DNA of 64,000 nucleotides. Origin: a bacterium. GTDB taxonomy: Bacteria > Gemmatimonadota > Gemmatimonadetes > Longimicrobiales > RSA9. The notes below the pieces were generated by a model, which saw nothing but the letters and a program-made list of their open reading frames with translations, made no database searches and was not told the origin of the DNA. The stretch lies in contig QGVH01000014.1 in the NCBI GenBank assembly GCA_003242735.1, positions 34,096 to 98,095 of the forward strand, written 5' to 3'. The position numbers were made by a program, and so were the translations under genes. Position 1 is the stretch's first letter. Every line of letters starts with the position of its first letter. Of this stretch, positions 42,321-51,316 are shown one piece after another.

Positions 42321-43853
42321 ATGGCGGAGACGTTTGCCGATCTGGGATTGAGGCCGGAGCTGGTCGAGGCGGCGCGGGCGGCGGGGTACGAGGCGCCGAC
42401 GCCGCTGCAGCGGGGAGCGGTGCCGGTGCTGCGCCGGGGCGGGAACGCGGTGCTGTATGCCTCCTCGGGCGCGGGTGTGGTCGGGGCGTACGGGCTGGGC
42501 GTGTTCGACCGGCTGGCGGGCATGGAGGGGGGCGGTCTGCGGGCGTTGGTGGTCACGGTGAGCGACGTTGCTGCGGAGCGTATCGCGCTGTCGCTCGCGC
42601 GGCTCGGGGGGCCGGCAGGCGTCTCGGTGGCGGCGGTGGGGCCGGGGTGGGCGCAGGGCACGCCGCAGGTGGTGGTCGCGTCCGCCGAGACGGCGTTGCG
42701 GGAGGTCGAGGCGTCGCGGCTGAAGCTGGAGACGTTGGAGTCGTTCGTGCTGGATTCGGCCTCGGTCGTGCTGGCGCTGTCCGGCAACGACGTGATCGAG
42801 GCGCTGACGGTCTCGCTGCCACGAGAGGCGCAGCGGGTGGTGGTGACGGCGGAGGCGACGCCGCAGGTCGAGAGCTACATCGAGCGGCACGTCCGCCGCG
42901 CGTTGTGGATTCCGGGCCGGCCCGTCGTTACCGAGGAAGTGCCTCCCCCTCGCGGCGTGTTGAGCTACGCGGTCGCGCCCGAGGGTGGCAAAGCGGAGCT
43001 GCTCGCGGGGCTGGTGGCCGGTGGGAGGGTGAACCTGCCCGCCGCGGTGCACTGCCGCGCGCCGGCGAGCGCCGCGGCGGCGCGGGAAGCGCTCGAGCTC
43101 CGGGGCTTCCGCGCGAGCGATCCGGAGCCGGGGCTTGCTCCGGGCAGCGCCGTGTTCCGGCTGGCTCTTCGCGATGGGGACGTGTCGGCGGCCGGCGGCG
43201 TGGCGACGGTCGTGAGCTACGACGTCCCGTTCGACGCCGCGTCGCTCGGCGAGCGGCACGCGGCCGGCGGCGTGGTCCTGGTGCTGGCGCGCGAGCTGCC
43301 GCACCTCCGCCAGATCGCAGCGGACGCGCAGTTCACGCTCGAAGCGGTGAGTGGGGCCGAGCCCACGACGGCGCGCAGCGAGCTGGACGCGTACCGCGCG
43401 CGGATCCGGCAGGCCGTGCGGGAGGAAGACATCGGCGCGCAACTGCTGGTGCTCGAGCCGCTGTTCGCGGAGTTCAGCGCCGCGGAGGTGGCGGCGGCGT
43501 TGAGCGCGTTGTTGAGGCAGCGCGTCCCGACGCTCGCGCCGGCGGCCGCGGCTCCGTCCCCCGGCGCCGGCGTGCGGCCGTGGGTGCGGCTGTTCGTGAG
43601 TGCGGGGCAGCGCGACAACGTGCGGCCGGGCGACCTGGTCGGCGCGATCACGGGCGAGGCCGGCATCACGGGCGAAGAGGTGGGGCGGATCGAGATCCGG
43701 GACACCTTCTCCATCGTCGAGGTCGCGGCGGACGCGGCGGAGCGGGTGATCCAGGCGCTGAACGGCGTGACACTCAAGGGCCGGAGCCTGCGCGTGGACT
43801 ACGACCGCAAGCCGACGCAGCCGCCGCGGCGGGGGCGCGGCCCGGGCGGGTGA
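42321..43853 (+). CDS. DEAD-box helicase-derived protein with DbpA RNA-binding domain; ATPase motifs degenerate
   Basis: A 510-residue protein with the plan of DbpA-type RNA helicases. The Q motif is present (FADLGLRPELVEAARAAGY, APTPLQ). The Walker A, normally AxTGxGKT, reads ASSGAGVV (47-54) with no Lys. Motif II, normally DEAD, reads DSAS (145-148). Motif III reads AEAT. The second RecA-like domain is recognisable (HCRAPASAAAAREALELRGF) but lacks the HRxGRxxR motif, having GERHAAGG instead. A C-terminal DbpA-like RNA-binding domain (about 433-500) is well kept, with VGRIEIRDTFSIVEV. The protein probably binds RNA (23S rRNA in DbpA) without ATP-driven unwinding. Confidence 0.85.
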   Translation: MAETFADLGLRPELVEAARAAGYEAPTPLQRGAVPVLRRGGNAVLYASSGAGVVGAYGLGVFDRLAGMEGGGLRALVVTVSDVAAERIALSLARLGGPAGVSVAAVGPGWAQGTPQVVVASAETALREVEASRLKLETLESFVLDSASVVLALSGNDVIEALTVSLPREAQRVVVTAEATPQVESYIERHVRRALWIPGRPVVTEEVPPPRGVLSYAVAPEGGKAELLAGLVAGGRVNLPAAVHCRAPASAAAAREALELRGFRASDPEPGLAPGSAVFRLALRDGDVSAAGGVATVVSYDVPFDAASLGERHAAGGVVLVLARELPHLRQIAADAQFTLEAVSGAEPTTARSELDAYRARIRQAVREEDIGAQLLVLEPLFAEFSAAEVAAALSALLRQRVPTLAPAAAAPSPGAGVRPWVRLFVSAGQRDNVRPGDLVGAITGEAGITGEEVGRIEIRDTFSIVEVAADAAERVIQALNGVTLKGRSLRVDYDRKPTQPPRRGRGPGG

Positions 43854-43963
43854 GGTGGGAGCGCGCGCCGAGCGGGACGCGGCCGTGCCAGAGAGCGCGG
43901 GTCTCGCCGGCGCGGGACGGGCGCGCCGCTCCTGCGGCGGGCCGGTACAGGAAGGGTGAGACG

Positions 43964-44001
43964 ACGAGAGCCACGTCGCCGGGTGGGGACGTGGCTCTCG
44001 T
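43964..44001. terminator. Perfect 14-bp hairpin between convergent genes
   Basis: ACGAGAGCCACGTC pairs with GACGTGGCTCTCGT around a ten-base loop. It lies between the ends of the helicase-like gene and the HU gene. No strong U-tract. Confidence 0.6.
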
Positions 44002-44032
44002 CCTTCGAGGCAGAGTGTGATGCGCGGGCCGA

Positions 44033-44320
44033 TCAGCGCTTGACCGCGTCCTTCAGGCCCTTGCCGGCGCGGAACGAAGGCGTCGTCGTCGCACGGATCT
44101 GGATCTCCTTGCCCGTGCGCGGGTTGCGGCCAGTGCGGGCCTTGCGCTTCTTGGTCTCGAACGTACCGAACCCGGTGATCTGGACGCGGTCGCCCTTGCG
44201 GAGCGCCGTCGCGATGATGCCGCCACTGACGCCGAAGAGCGCCTCGACCGCACGCGCCGCATCGGCCTTGGTCATCTTGGCCTTGTTGGCCAGCGTCTGG
44301 ATCAACTCAGACTTGTTCAT
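44033..44320 (-). CDS. HU-family DNA-binding protein
   Basis: A 95-residue histone-like protein. It shows the HU core: MNKSELIQTLANKAKMTKADAARAVEALF, RVQITGFGTFETKKRKARTGRNPRTG and the DNA-contacting arm with FRAGKGLKDAVK. It bends DNA and compacts the nucleoid. The start follows GGGGAGCG. The leader contains GCCTGC/GCAGGC that can pair. Confidence 0.96.
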   Translation of the reverse strand: MNKSELIQTLANKAKMTKADAARAVEALFGVSGGIIATALRKGDRVQITGFGTFETKKRKARTGRNPRTGKEIQIRATTTPSFRAGKGLKDAVKR

Positions 44321-44621
44321 GACTTCGCTCCCCCCGATCTGGTGAGATTGTTGAGTGGGTCTCGCGCCCGCACTCGGCACGGGCGGCACCAACGGTTCCC
44401 GCCCGACACAGGGAACAGTTGAAGGGTGCCTGCCCTTGCGCAGGCCCCACCGTAATGGTCAATTCCGGGTCCGGCTCAGCGTTCGCCGACCAAACTGGGC
44501 ACGGACTGAAACGGCTGGATGAATCGCTGATACAGTAGAGACGGGTAGGAACGTCGTCAAGGGAGTTCCGGGCCCGATCGAGCACGGATGGACACGACCG
44601 GATCGGCCCTGTTCTCCGCGC
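44321..44621. other. Divergent intergenic region between HU and the histidine kinase
   Basis: About 300 bases. The left side is the HU leader, with the palindrome GCCTGC-GCAGGC near 44428. The right part includes TACAGT around 44531-44536, which could be a -10 box for the kinase gene. I see no further gene. Confidence 0.45.
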
Positions 44622-46037
<1,416 letters not shown>

Positions 46038-46120
46038 CGGAACCGGCACGGCCACGTCTCCGCGCCGTCGAGCCCGGCCCGCGCCGGCGGGGGTGTGACC
46101 CCGCCGGCATCGGCGTGGCT

Positions 46121-48049
46121 TCACCCCTGCGCCGGCTGGTGCGGGGCCGCCGCGACTTCCTCCTGGCTGTCGAAGCGACCGCGCAGCACGGGCATCGGGC
46201 GCGGTCGCGTCATCGCCTCGGGTGACAGGATCTCGTCCAGCTCCTCCCGGGTCAGCCAGCCCTTCTCCAGCACCAGCTCGTAGACTCCCCGGTCGGTCTC
46301 CAGCGCCTCGCGGGCAACGGCGCTCGCGCGGTCGTACCCGATGTACGGGACGAGCGCGGTGACGATGCCGATGCTCCGCTCGAGCAGGTGACGGATGCGC
46401 TCGCGGTTCGCCGTGATGCCGAGAACGCAGCGTTCACGCAGCACGATGCACGCCTGCTCGAGCATGTCGATGGACTGGAAGAGGTTGAAGGCGATGACCG
46501 GCTCGAACACGTTGAGCTGGAGCTGGCCCGCCTCGGCCGCGATCGTCACCGTGAGGTCGTTGCCGACCACCTGGTAGCAGACCTGGTTGACGACCTCGGG
46601 GATGACCGGGTTCACCTTGCCCGGCATGATGCTCGAGCCCGGCTGCATGGGCGGCAACGAGATCTCGCCGAGGCCGGCGCGCGGCCCGCTGGAGAGCAGG
46701 CGCAGGTCGTTGCAGATCTTGGAGAGCTTGGTCGCGACCCGCTTGAGCACGCCCGAGAGCTGGACGAACACGCCCGTGTCCGCCGTGGCCTCGACGAGGT
46801 CGGGGCTGGTGACGAGCGGCAGGCCGGTGATCTCCGCCAGGCGCTCACGGACCAGCGCCGCGTAGCGCGGGTCGGTGTTGATGCCCGTGCCGATGGCGGT
46901 GGCGCCCAGGTTGATCTCGCACAAGAGGCCGGCCGCCTCGCGCAGCCGTTCGATGTCTTCACCCAACGTGATGCCGAAGGCGTGGAACTCCTGGCCGAGC
47001 GTCATCGGCACGGCGTCCTGGAGCTGGGTCCGGCCGATCTTGACGATGTCGGCGAACTCGTCCGCCTTGAGCAGGAACGCATCGCGCAGCGCGGCGAGCG
47101 CCACCTCCAGGTCGCGGAGCATCCAGATGAGCGCGATCTTGAGCGCGGTGGGATAGACGTCGTTGGTGGACTGGGAGAGGTTGACGTGGTTGTTGGGGTG
47201 CACGATGTGGTACTCGCCGCGGCGTCTGCCGAGGATCTCCAGCGCGCGGTTCGCGATCACCTCGTTGGCGTTCATGTTCGTCGAGGTGCCCGCGCCGCCC
47301 TGGATGACATCCACGACGAAGTGGCTGTGCAGCGCCCCGCCGCGGATCTCCTGGCACGCGGCGATGATGGCGTTCGCGATGGTCGGGTCGAGGAGGCCCA
47401 GCTCCTGATTGGCCCGGGCCGCGGCTTCCTTGACTGCGGCGAGCGCGACGATGAGGTGGGGATACTGCGCGATCGTGATGCCCGTGATGGGGAAGTTCTC
47501 GATGGCGCGCAGCGTCTGGATCCCATAGTACTCGCGGTCGGGGACCTCGCGTTCGCCGAGCAGGTCCTTCTCACGCCGCAGCTCGCCGGACAGGTAGATC
47601 TGCTCTCCGCCGGCGATGCGCGCGTTGGCGGCGCGGAGCCGCATCGCGATGATCTGGGCGGCCGCGATGGCGAGCCGCGCGTAGAGCATCGGCCGCTCTT
47701 CGGCGATGCGCATGATGGTCTCGCGCGGGAACTCGATCGCCTCGACGGGCTCCATGACGTAGGCGGAGGTCGAGTGCGGGTAGTCGTCGAGGAGCGTGCC
47801 CTCGCCGTAGGAGTCGCCGGGTCCGAGCAGGGCGAGGACCTGGTTGCGGCCGCGGTGCCGTTTGCGGATCTCGACGCGGCCGCGGACGATGATGCCGAAT
47901 TCGCGGCGTGGCTGACTCTCACGGAAGATGTACGCGCCGGGCAGATAACAGATGGCGCGGGCCTGGGATGCCAGGTACTCGACATCACCAGGCTCCAGTT
48001 TCCGGCTGATGACGTGCCGGCGAAGTGTCTCGAGAATCGTGTCCAGCAT
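46121..48049 (-). CDS. Aspartate ammonia-lyase with N-terminal cyclic-nucleotide-binding domain
   Basis: A 642-residue fusion. Residues about 15-145 form a Crp-like cNMP-binding domain (YIFRESQPRREFGIIVRGRVEI, GPGDSYGEGTLLDD, IEFPRE). Residues about 160-625 are an aspartase/fumarase class II enzyme: GGAGTSTNMNANEV, LSQSTNDVYPTALK, GRTQLQDAVPMTLGQEF and the signature GSSIMPGKVNP in the mobile loop. Aspartase (about 470 residues) deaminates aspartate to fumarate and ammonia. The phosphate-binding cassette RxA-type residues are not clear, so the ligand may be other than cAMP. The fused sensor suggests allosteric control. It starts without a strong ribosome site. Confidence 0.92.
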   Translation of the reverse strand: MLDTILETLRRHVISRKLEPGDVEYLASQARAICYLPGAYIFRESQPRREFGIIVRGRVEIRKRHRGRNQVLALLGPGDSYGEGTLLDDYPHSTSAYVMEPVEAIEFPRETIMRIAEERPMLYARLAIAAAQIIAMRLRAANARIAGGEQIYLSGELRREKDLLGEREVPDREYYGIQTLRAIENFPITGITIAQYPHLIVALAAVKEAAARANQELGLLDPTIANAIIAACQEIRGGALHSHFVVDVIQGGAGTSTNMNANEVIANRALEILGRRRGEYHIVHPNNHVNLSQSTNDVYPTALKIALIWMLRDLEVALAALRDAFLLKADEFADIVKIGRTQLQDAVPMTLGQEFHAFGITLGEDIERLREAAGLLCEINLGATAIGTGINTDPRYAALVRERLAEITGLPLVTSPDLVEATADTGVFVQLSGVLKRVATKLSKICNDLRLLSSGPRAGLGEISLPPMQPGSSIMPGKVNPVIPEVVNQVCYQVVGNDLTVTIAAEAGQLQLNVFEPVIAFNLFQSIDMLEQACIVLRERCVLGITANRERIRHLLERSIGIVTALVPYIGYDRASAVAREALETDRGVYELVLEKGWLTREELDEILSPEAMTRPRPMPVLRGRFDSQEEVAAAPHQPAQG

Positions 48050-48163
48050 GACGAATCGAGGGAGTGGAGTCCGTACGTGGCGGCCGGCGGCCGTAGGGGT
48101 CGGTGCCGCGCGGCGCCACGCGTGAACTTAACCGGGAGCGCGAAGGTGCGCCATTGACCGGGG

Positions 48164-48823
48164 TCAGGGCAGGCGGAGGAGGCGCCGGACGTGGTCCACG
48201 AGCTGGGCGGGGTCTCGCAGGCCCTCGATCAGGGCCTCGTTGACGTAGACGACGGGCACCCGGTCCGGCGCGAGGGCGCGGGCGGCGGCCCGGTCGCGCT
48301 GGACCTGCTCGGCGGTGGCGGGGTCGGTGAGGCAGAGGGCGAATGTGGTGGTGTCGAGGCCGAGGGCGTGGGCGTAGGTCACGAACCTCGGCTCCGGCGG
48401 CTCGCCCTGGGTCCACTCCGGGAGGCGGTCGGCGAGCATGCGGTGCATGTCCCACGGCCTGCCGGCTCGTGCGGCGCAGTGGGAGGCCGCGGCTGCGGCG
48501 GGGCCGCGGCGGTGTGCGGGGAGGGGGGCGTGGATGTGGACGTAGCGGATCAGGCCATCAGCGGCCCAGCGCCTGAGGACGACACCGGCCTCGGCGTCCA
48601 GCCGTCGGCAGGCGGGACACTGGAAGTCGGAGAAGACGCGGACGACGATGGCTGCGTCCGCGGGGCCGATGGCGACGCCGGCGTCCGCGGCCCGTTCCGC
48701 GACCGCGGCGCCGATGTGCACCGTGCGGATCGGATCGGGGCCGCGGAGGGCGGTGTGGAGGACGGCGGCCGCGCCGGCAATGGCGATGCTCACGAGCGTG
48801 ACGGCGAAGGTGCGTGGCTTCAT
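48164..48823 (-). CDS. DsbA-like thiol oxidoreductase, secreted
   Basis: A 219-residue thioredoxin-fold protein with an N-terminal anchor or signal (about 6-25, VTLVSIAIAGAAAVL). The active site is FSDFQCPACRRLD (CPAC). The cis-Pro loop is DRVPVVYVNEALIEG. It can oxidise or isomerise disulphides in the periplasm. It is the last gene of a minus-strand run with the small secreted two-Cys protein upstream (80 bases). The start at 48823 follows GAGGAGCG. Confidence 0.85.
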   Translation of the reverse strand: MKPRTFAVTLVSIAIAGAAAVLHTALRGPDPIRTVHIGAAVAERAADAGVAIGPADAAIVVRVFSDFQCPACRRLDAEAGVVLRRWAADGLIRYVHIHAPLPAHRRGPAAAAASHCAARAGRPWDMHRMLADRLPEWTQGEPPEPRFVTYAHALGLDTTTFALCLTDPATAEQVQRDRAAARALAPDRVPVVYVNEALIEGLRDPAQLVDHVRRLLRLP

Positions 48824-48903
48824 CGATCGCTCCTCGTATCGTTGCGCCCCGGCCGGGCCGGCCGCCCGCGTGGGCCGCGGCGGCCGGCCACGGCGGCTGC
48901 CGC

Positions 48904-49197
48904 TCAGCCGAGCGAGAACTGCTCCTGGCACGTGATCCGGATCCGCGACCCATCGGGCATCAGGTACGTGCCCACCTCGGTGGTGTGCACGATCTTGATG
49001 AAGCCCATGGTGACCAGCGGCGGCGCCACGATCGGGAAGTAGGTCTCCTGCCTCCGCTCTTCCGTCCCGATCAGGATCGCTGTGCCGTCCGTCCCGCCCA
49101 GGGCCAGCTCCTTCGCGCAATTCGCGCGCACGGCCGTGGCGATCGCGAGCAACAGGACGAGTGCGGGCACGAAGGCCCTGACGTTGAAGTTGCGCAT
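48904..49197 (-). CDS. Small secreted two-cysteine protein (copy 1)
   Basis: A 97-residue protein with signal peptide (about 1-25, ending AVRA) and a mature part that starts NCAKELALGG. It shares LIGTE.R, VGTYLM.DGSR and a late Cys (RITCQ) with the protein at 50657-50983, so they are paralogues. Only two Cys are present in the mature chain, one at the start and one near the end, which could form a disulphide. The family is unknown to me. Its start follows GGGAGG. The DsbA-like gene follows. Confidence 0.72.
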   Translation of the reverse strand: MRNFNVRAFVPALVLLLAIATAVRANCAKELALGGTDGTAILIGTEERRQETYFPIVAPPLVTMGFIKIVHTTEVGTYLMPDGSRIRITCQEQFSLG

Positions 49198-49545
49198 GGG
49201 AACCTCCCGGCATGGCCCGCGGAGCGGGCGTGATGGACGCGCCTCCGGTCCGCGCCGGGCGAGTCCTCCGCGACGTCGTCGCACTCCGCCCCGTCACGGC
49301 CCGTGGCGGCCATCGGGAAGTCACGCGGCGTGCCGGGCGACCTGCTCCGGGCCACGCTGTCGTAAGTTTCGGTGATTCAGCGACCTATAGCCCAATCGTC
49401 GCGGCAGGGGGCAGGGCGGGATGGGGCGTTGGGCGGTCAACGACCGGGCAGTTCCGTCCGTTCGTGGTCGAGACGCTCCGCGCCGGGTGGAGACGCGTCC
49501 CAGGGAGAGCGCGGCGCGGAGCGTCGTAGGGAGGGGCTGGAAGGA
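49198..49545. other. Leader region of small secreted protein copy 1
   Basis: About 350 bases. The right side (49198-49370) is conserved with 50984-51240. The left part (49431-49470) looks like a decayed 3' end of the sigma-54 activator gene. No full gene is supported here. Confidence 0.5.
49215..49229 (-). promoter_or_regulatory. Conserved hairpin just upstream of the ribosome site, copy 1
   Basis: GCCCGC and GCGGGC pair with a three-base loop. The hairpin sits about 10 bases before the GGGAGG site and is identical in copy 2. This position could control translation. Confidence 0.5.
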
Positions 49546-50574
49546 TCAGCCGGCTTGCGCCGGCTCGAGGACGAAGGCGTAGAGGCCGTCGGTGGTCACG
49601 GCGTAAAGGGTGTCGCCGTGCAGCGCGAGGCTGACGGCCCGGCGCGCCGCGTCCCATGGGCCCTCTCCGGCGGGGACGCGGATCTCGCGGGGCGAGTAGG
49701 TCGCCGGGTCCACGACGACGGCGACGACATCGCCGGAGGCGACGGCGAGGAGCAGACGGCCGTCGGAGGTGAGGGACAGGTCCTTGGCGATGGTGCCCGG
49801 GTAGACGTGCAGGCCCTGCCGGGCCAGGCTGCGGGCGAGTGCCTCGTGCCGCTTGCGGATGGGCTCGAGCAGCCAGCGTGGCAGTTGCACGGTGTGTTGC
49901 ACGGCGCCGGCGGAGTCGAACCGGATGAGCACGCCTTCCCGGTTGTCCAGCACGTGGACCGCGCCGTCGGGCGTACGGAGGGCAAGGACTTCGTCCTGTT
50001 CGATGACGCGCCTGCCGTCGTCCGTGCCCGGCCGCAGCCCGGGCGGGCGGGTGCCCCAGGGCCGGCGCGTGCCGTCCGGCGCGATGACGGTGAAGAGGGC
50101 GTCGCGGCCCGAAATGGACACATGGTAGACCGATCCGTCCGGGCCCACCACGAAGCTGCGGAGCGCCTCGTCCAGTCGGATCTCGCGGACGAGCTGGCCG
50201 TCCGGGGTGAAGAAGGAGATCCGCTGGTTGGTCATGTCGCCGACGGCGATGAGGCCGTCCGCGCACACGAGCTCGAACGCTCCCTGGAGCTCGCCGGGGC
50301 CGGCGCCGCTCCTGCCGAAGACGTGGAGCAGCTCGAGGTCGCGGTCGAAGAGCGCGATGCGGTCGTCGCCGATGTCCGCCACGACGAGGGTGTCTCCGAG
50401 GAGTCGGATGCGGATCGGCGTGGTGAGCGGGAACGAGTCATCGGCGATGCTCGCGACCCGTCTGGCGATCAGCTCCCGGGCGATGAGCGGCGGGTCGGCG
50501 GCGGATCGGTGCTCGGTGTCGGAGGCGGCGCAGGCGGCGAGGAGCAGCAGGGCGGAGAGGGTTCGGGTGCGCAT
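49546..50574 (-). CDS. Six-bladed beta-propeller lipoprotein
   Basis: A 342-residue lipoprotein (signal peptide ending in LAAC, Cys15). The rest repeats a blade pattern: DTLVVADIGDDRIALFD, DGLIAVGDMTNQRISFFTPDG, GSVYHVSISGRDALFTVIAPDG, DGAVHVLDNREGVLIRFD, DGRLLLAVASGDVVAVV and GDTLYAVTTDGLYAF. NHL- or 6-bladed propellers bind ligands or protein partners. It has no catalytic motif that I can see. It lies between the two small secreted protein genes on the same strand. Confidence 0.82.
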   Translation of the reverse strand: MRTRTLSALLLLAACAASDTEHRSAADPPLIARELIARRVASIADDSFPLTTPIRIRLLGDTLVVADIGDDRIALFDRDLELLHVFGRSGAGPGELQGAFELVCADGLIAVGDMTNQRISFFTPDGQLVREIRLDEALRSFVVGPDGSVYHVSISGRDALFTVIAPDGTRRPWGTRPPGLRPGTDDGRRVIEQDEVLALRTPDGAVHVLDNREGVLIRFDSAGAVQHTVQLPRWLLEPIRKRHEALARSLARQGLHVYPGTIAKDLSLTSDGRLLLAVASGDVVAVVVDPATYSPREIRVPAGEGPWDAARRAVSLALHGDTLYAVTTDGLYAFVLEPAQAG

Positions 50575-50656
50575 GGTGCCTCGCTCTGGTTGGTGGTTCC
50601 GGACGGGCGTGGCGGCCGGGCGGTCCGGCCGCCACCGAGCGGGTCCCCGGTCCTGC

Positions 50657-50983
50657 TCAGATGTACCTGTAGGTGCTGCAATCGACCCTGACCCGCGAGC
50701 CGTCGCTCATGAGGTACGTGCCGACCTGGTAGCTGCGTGTCGTCTCGCGGGTGATCGTCCGCTTGACCGAGCCGCCGGCGCCAGAACCGGAGCCCGAGAC
50801 GACGATCTCGATGGTCTCCCGCACGACCTCGGTCCGCGTTTCGGTGCCGATGAGTGTGCCGACGCCCGGCGGGTCGTTGATGCCCGTGGAGATGTAGGGC
50901 GCGCAGTCGGCCCACGCGGCGGCGGCGAACGCGAGGACGAGCGCGAGAGCGGGCACGGAGCCCGTGATGCTGCTGTGGCGCAT
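50657..50983 (-). CDS. Small secreted two-cysteine protein (copy 2)
   Basis: A 108-residue paralogue of the protein at 48904-49197. The signal peptide ends AWA and the mature part begins DCAPYISTG. The conserved end is YQVGTYLMSDGSRVRVDC. It has an extra Gly/Ser stretch (VSGSGSGAGGS) and Thr-rich segment in the middle. The start follows GGGAGG and the same hairpin as copy 1. It lies between the propeller gene and the sigma-54 activator gene. Confidence 0.72.
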   Translation of the reverse strand: MRHSSITGSVPALALVLAFAAAAWADCAPYISTGINDPPGVGTLIGTETRTEVVRETIEIVVSGSGSGAGGSVKRTITRETTRSYQVGTYLMSDGSRVRVDCSTYRYI

Positions 50984-51316
50984 GGCAAACCTCCCGGTGT
51001 GTGGCCCGCGGAGCGGGCGTGGGCGATCGTGCCCGCGAGGCGCGCCGGGCGCTGCGGCGAATCGAGCGACGGCCGACGGCGGCCGGGCCGAGCAGCGTTC
51101 GGGCGCCGGCCGGGATGCATCCAGGGTTGCGGTGGCCACGCGGGTTGCGGCGACGTCGTCGATCCGCCCCGGTCGCGGCTCGTGGCGCCGGGGGATCGGT
51201 CATGCGGCGTGCCGGAGCGGGTGGAGGCGTGGCGCATGGTCGCAACGGTCCGTGGCGCAACGAATTGCCGGCGTGTCATGGTTCGTGGGGCCATAGCGGT
51301 CAGGGACACGGGGTGG
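50984..51316. other. Leader region of small secreted protein copy 2
   Basis: About 330 bases shared in part with copy 1. GGCGACGTCGTCG and GCGGCGTGCCGG recur. No additional gene is supported. A sequence near 51251-51266 resembles a sigma-54 promoter but has the wrong spacing. Confidence 0.5.
51004..51018 (-). promoter_or_regulatory. Conserved hairpin just upstream of the ribosome site, copy 2
   Basis: Same GCCCGC-GGA-GCGGGC element as at 49215-49229, within a 20-base block identical in both copies and at a similar distance from the GGGAGG site. Confidence 0.5.

Larger units (their letters stand above)
48904..49475 (-). repeat. Duplicated unit, copy B (leader plus small secreted protein)
   Basis: Matches the segment 50657-51345. 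Shared blocks are the small protein gene, the AACCTCCCGG site, a 20-base block around the hairpin at 49215, GCGACGTCGTCG, and GCGGCGTGCCGG. The left part of the block near 49431-49465 resembles the 3' end of the sigma-54 activator gene (51310-51347; about 74% over 35 bases by eye). Confidence 0.6.

Noticed and set aside
51251..51266. TGGCGC...TTGC resembles a sigma-54 promoter near the small secreted gene copy 2
   Set aside because: The spacing between the GG and GC elements is one base too long on the plus strand and one too short on the minus strand. Sigma-54 promoters have strict spacing.
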